Below, piece by piece: positions 62,889-64,000 of a stretch of 64,000 nucleotides of DNA; position 1 is the stretch's first letter; each line of letters starts with the position of its first letter. Where the stretch lies: positions 2,666,001 to 2,730,000 of the forward strand of contig NZ_CP067394.1 of assembly GCF_004210215.2 (NCBI RefSeq). Direction: 5' to 3'. The notes beneath the pieces are model-generated. The model had not been told where the DNA came from and searched no databases. It worked only from the letters and a program-made list of their open reading frames with translations. The position numbers were made by a program, and so were the translations under genes. This DNA comes from Cryobacterium sp. SO1. Lineage in GTDB: Bacteria > Actinomycetota > Actinomycetes > Actinomycetales > Microbacteriaceae.

Positions 62889-63584
62889 GTGAATTCCGAA
62901 GCTGCGCCCGCCAGGCTCGACGACTCCCCGACTCCCCTCAGACGCATCGTGGGGGTGTTGCGGATCCTGCTGGCCGTGCTCGTGCTGGCCGCCGTCGTAA
63001 CCCAGATCACCGACCAGATTCTGAACGACGCGTTCGATCCCGCTGCCTACTTCGGTTTCTTCACCATCCAGTCCAGCCTGATGAACGTGGTGGTGCTCGT
63101 CGTGGGCGGGGTGCTCGCCCTGCGCGTGGCCGCCGAACCCGAGTTGCTGGCGCGGGTGCGGATGTCCACACTCTCGTACGCCGTGATCACCGGAGTGGTC
63201 TACAACCTGTTGCTGCGCAACCTGCCCGCCGACGGCAGCTTCGTGGGGCTGGACTGGCCCAACGAGGTGCTGCACGTGTGGGCGCCCGCGCTGATCCTGC
63301 TCGACTGGCTGCTGGCGCCGGGCCGCCCGGCGCTGGCCTGGAAGCGGATCTGGTTCGCCCTGATCTACCCGCTGGCTTGGCTGGCCTACGCGCTGCTCCG
63401 CGGCACGTTCACCGACTGGTGGACCTACCCGTTCCTGAACCCGGGTGAACCGGGCGGCTGGCCGTCGGTGCTGCTGTACATCGTCGTCATCGCCGGGGTG
63501 ATCATCGCGATTTCGGCCGCGGCCATCGGGCTGAGCCGGCTGGGGCGCCGCGAGCCGGCGCTGTTGGAGCCCGACCCGGTCTGA
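62889..63584 (+). CDS. Pr6Pr-type (FAR-17a/AIG1-like) membrane protein
   Basis: 231 residues with six to seven helices. Family marks are FFTIQSSLMNVVVLVVGG, the YNLLLRN segment, HVWAPALILLDWLLAP, and WWTYPFLNPGEPGGWPSVLLYI near the C-terminus. Bacterial members are called Pr6Pr family integral membrane proteins; eukaryotic relatives include lipid hydrolases, but no bacterial function is known. GTG 62889 lacks a strong ribosome site. It may be cotranscribed with the amino-acid ABC genes. Confidence 0.83.
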   Translation: MNSEAAPARLDDSPTPLRRIVGVLRILLAVLVLAAVVTQITDQILNDAFDPAAYFGFFTIQSSLMNVVVLVVGGVLALRVAAEPELLARVRMSTLSYAVITGVVYNLLLRNLPADGSFVGLDWPNEVLHVWAPALILLDWLLAPGRPALAWKRIWFALIYPLAWLAYALLRGTFTDWWTYPFLNPGEPGGWPSVLLYIVVIAGVIIAISAAAIGLSRLGRREPALLEPDPV

Positions 63585-63664
63585 GCTTCATCTGCCGTTC
63601 ACCTCGGCGACGGATACTGGGCCGAACGTGGCCAACGGGCCATGGGAGCGTTCCGGAGGGTGAG

Positions 63665-64000
63665 ATGAACCGTCAAGCTACTGAAAACGAGTCCGGCTAC
63701 GCCGACGTGGTCGCCCACCGCGGCCGGGAGCTGGCCGACGCCGTCGCCGTTCTCGCCGAGGGCGAGGGTCCGCTGCTGGTTCACGGTCCCGGCGGCGAAC
63801 ACCAGTCCGGCCTGGTCCTCGCCCTGGCCCTGCTGGCCGCCGGCCTGACGCACGACGACGCCGTGGCCGCCGCCCTGCCCGCCGAGACACGGCCGGATGC
63901 CCTGATCCAGGCGCTGGCCGCCATCGGTGCCCTCGGCGGCACCGAACCGTACCTGCTCCGGCACGGCCTGATGGTGTCGCACTTCCTTGCGCTGCGGGAG
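63665..64000 (+). CDS. Phosphatase-fold-like protein with degenerate P-loop, truncated by window end
   Basis: 112 codons are open to the window end, with GGAGGGTGAG before ATG 63665. LLVHGPGGEHQSGLVLALALLAAGLTHDDAV resembles the HCxxGxxR-T loop and following helix of actinobacterial tyrosine-phosphatase-like proteins (typically VHCAAGKDRTG), but the nucleophilic Cys is Gly and the Arg is Gln. So either a pseudo-phosphatase or another fold. About half the gene is missing, so the call is tentative. Confidence 0.5.
   Translation, partial: MNRQATENESGYADVVAHRGRELADAVAVLAEGEGPLLVHGPGGEHQSGLVLALALLAAGLTHDDAVAAALPAETRPDALIQALAAIGALGGTEPYLLRHGLMVSHFLALRE

Overview
The window reads as a chromosome segment of a high-GC Gram-positive actinomycete, most likely Microbacteriaceae (Cryobacterium-like; the genus is inferred). 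Coding GC is high throughout and GTG/TTG starts are frequent. The first 20 kb keeps the order of a classic actinobacterial housekeeping block (pth-rplY, prs-glmU, ispE-rsmA-tatD, metG, rsmI/pmt), as in the Mycobacterium tuberculosis rv1002c-rv1018c region, with local insertions and with no rpfB between tatD and rsmA. Genes are tightly packed, with many 4-bp start/stop overlaps and three tail-to-tail pairs whose stop codons touch or overlap.

Layout. 1-9.2 kb: pth (cut by the window edge), rplY, a GntR/FadR regulator, gnd, an AbiEi/DUF559-type accessory gene between palindromic repeats, an amino-acid permease, prs, glmU and tRNA-Gln(TTG). 9.3-14.6 kb: a MarR regulator, the methionine importer metQNI with a structured leader, and an ABC-F protein. 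14.8-22.9 kb: ispE, rsmA, tatD, metG, rsmI, pmt and a three-histidine-box fatty-acid desaturase. 22.98-24.44 kb: a complete IS110-type insertion sequence with a readable bridge-RNA candidate. 24.5-34 kb: YeiH-type transporter, MetY, CoA-binding protein, L-serine dehydratase, a frameshifted LysM lipoprotein gene, Gfo/Idh/MocA oxidoreductase, Lrp regulator and a Ski2-like RNA helicase. 33.9-38.4 kb: an operon of a processive family-2 glycosyltransferase, a HlyD-like adaptor and a GH81 beta-1,3-glucanase, probably an exopolysaccharide system. 39-44.8 kb: two molybdopterin oxidoreductases (one with a flavin reductase and a zinc-ribbon protein), a broken DksA/TraR gene and an HNH/DUF222 nuclease. 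44.9-54.4 kb: MarP-like protease, RNase H, sugar porter, DUF429, a MenC-type enolase, an MpaB-type oxygenase, a MerR-controlled membrane protein and an M18 aminopeptidase. 54.5-64 kb: GH65 phosphorylase, RecQ-like helicase, ADP-ribosylglycohydrolase, a polar amino-acid ABC importer, a Pr6Pr-type membrane protein and the start of a phosphatase-like gene.

The most notable signals lie outside the coding calls. (1) The RNA upstream of the IS110 transposase folds into a 5' hairpin plus two internal-loop hairpins closed by a common stem; the second loop carries guides matching both ends of the element. (2) Two families of dispersed intergenic palindromes are present, and the insertion sequence sits at the edge of one copy. 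(3) A glucan-synthase/HlyD/GH81 operon. (4) Three genes are broken, two of them at C-runs. (5) A metQ leader with mutually exclusive hairpins. (6) Short in-frame or leader tandem repeats occur at five loci.
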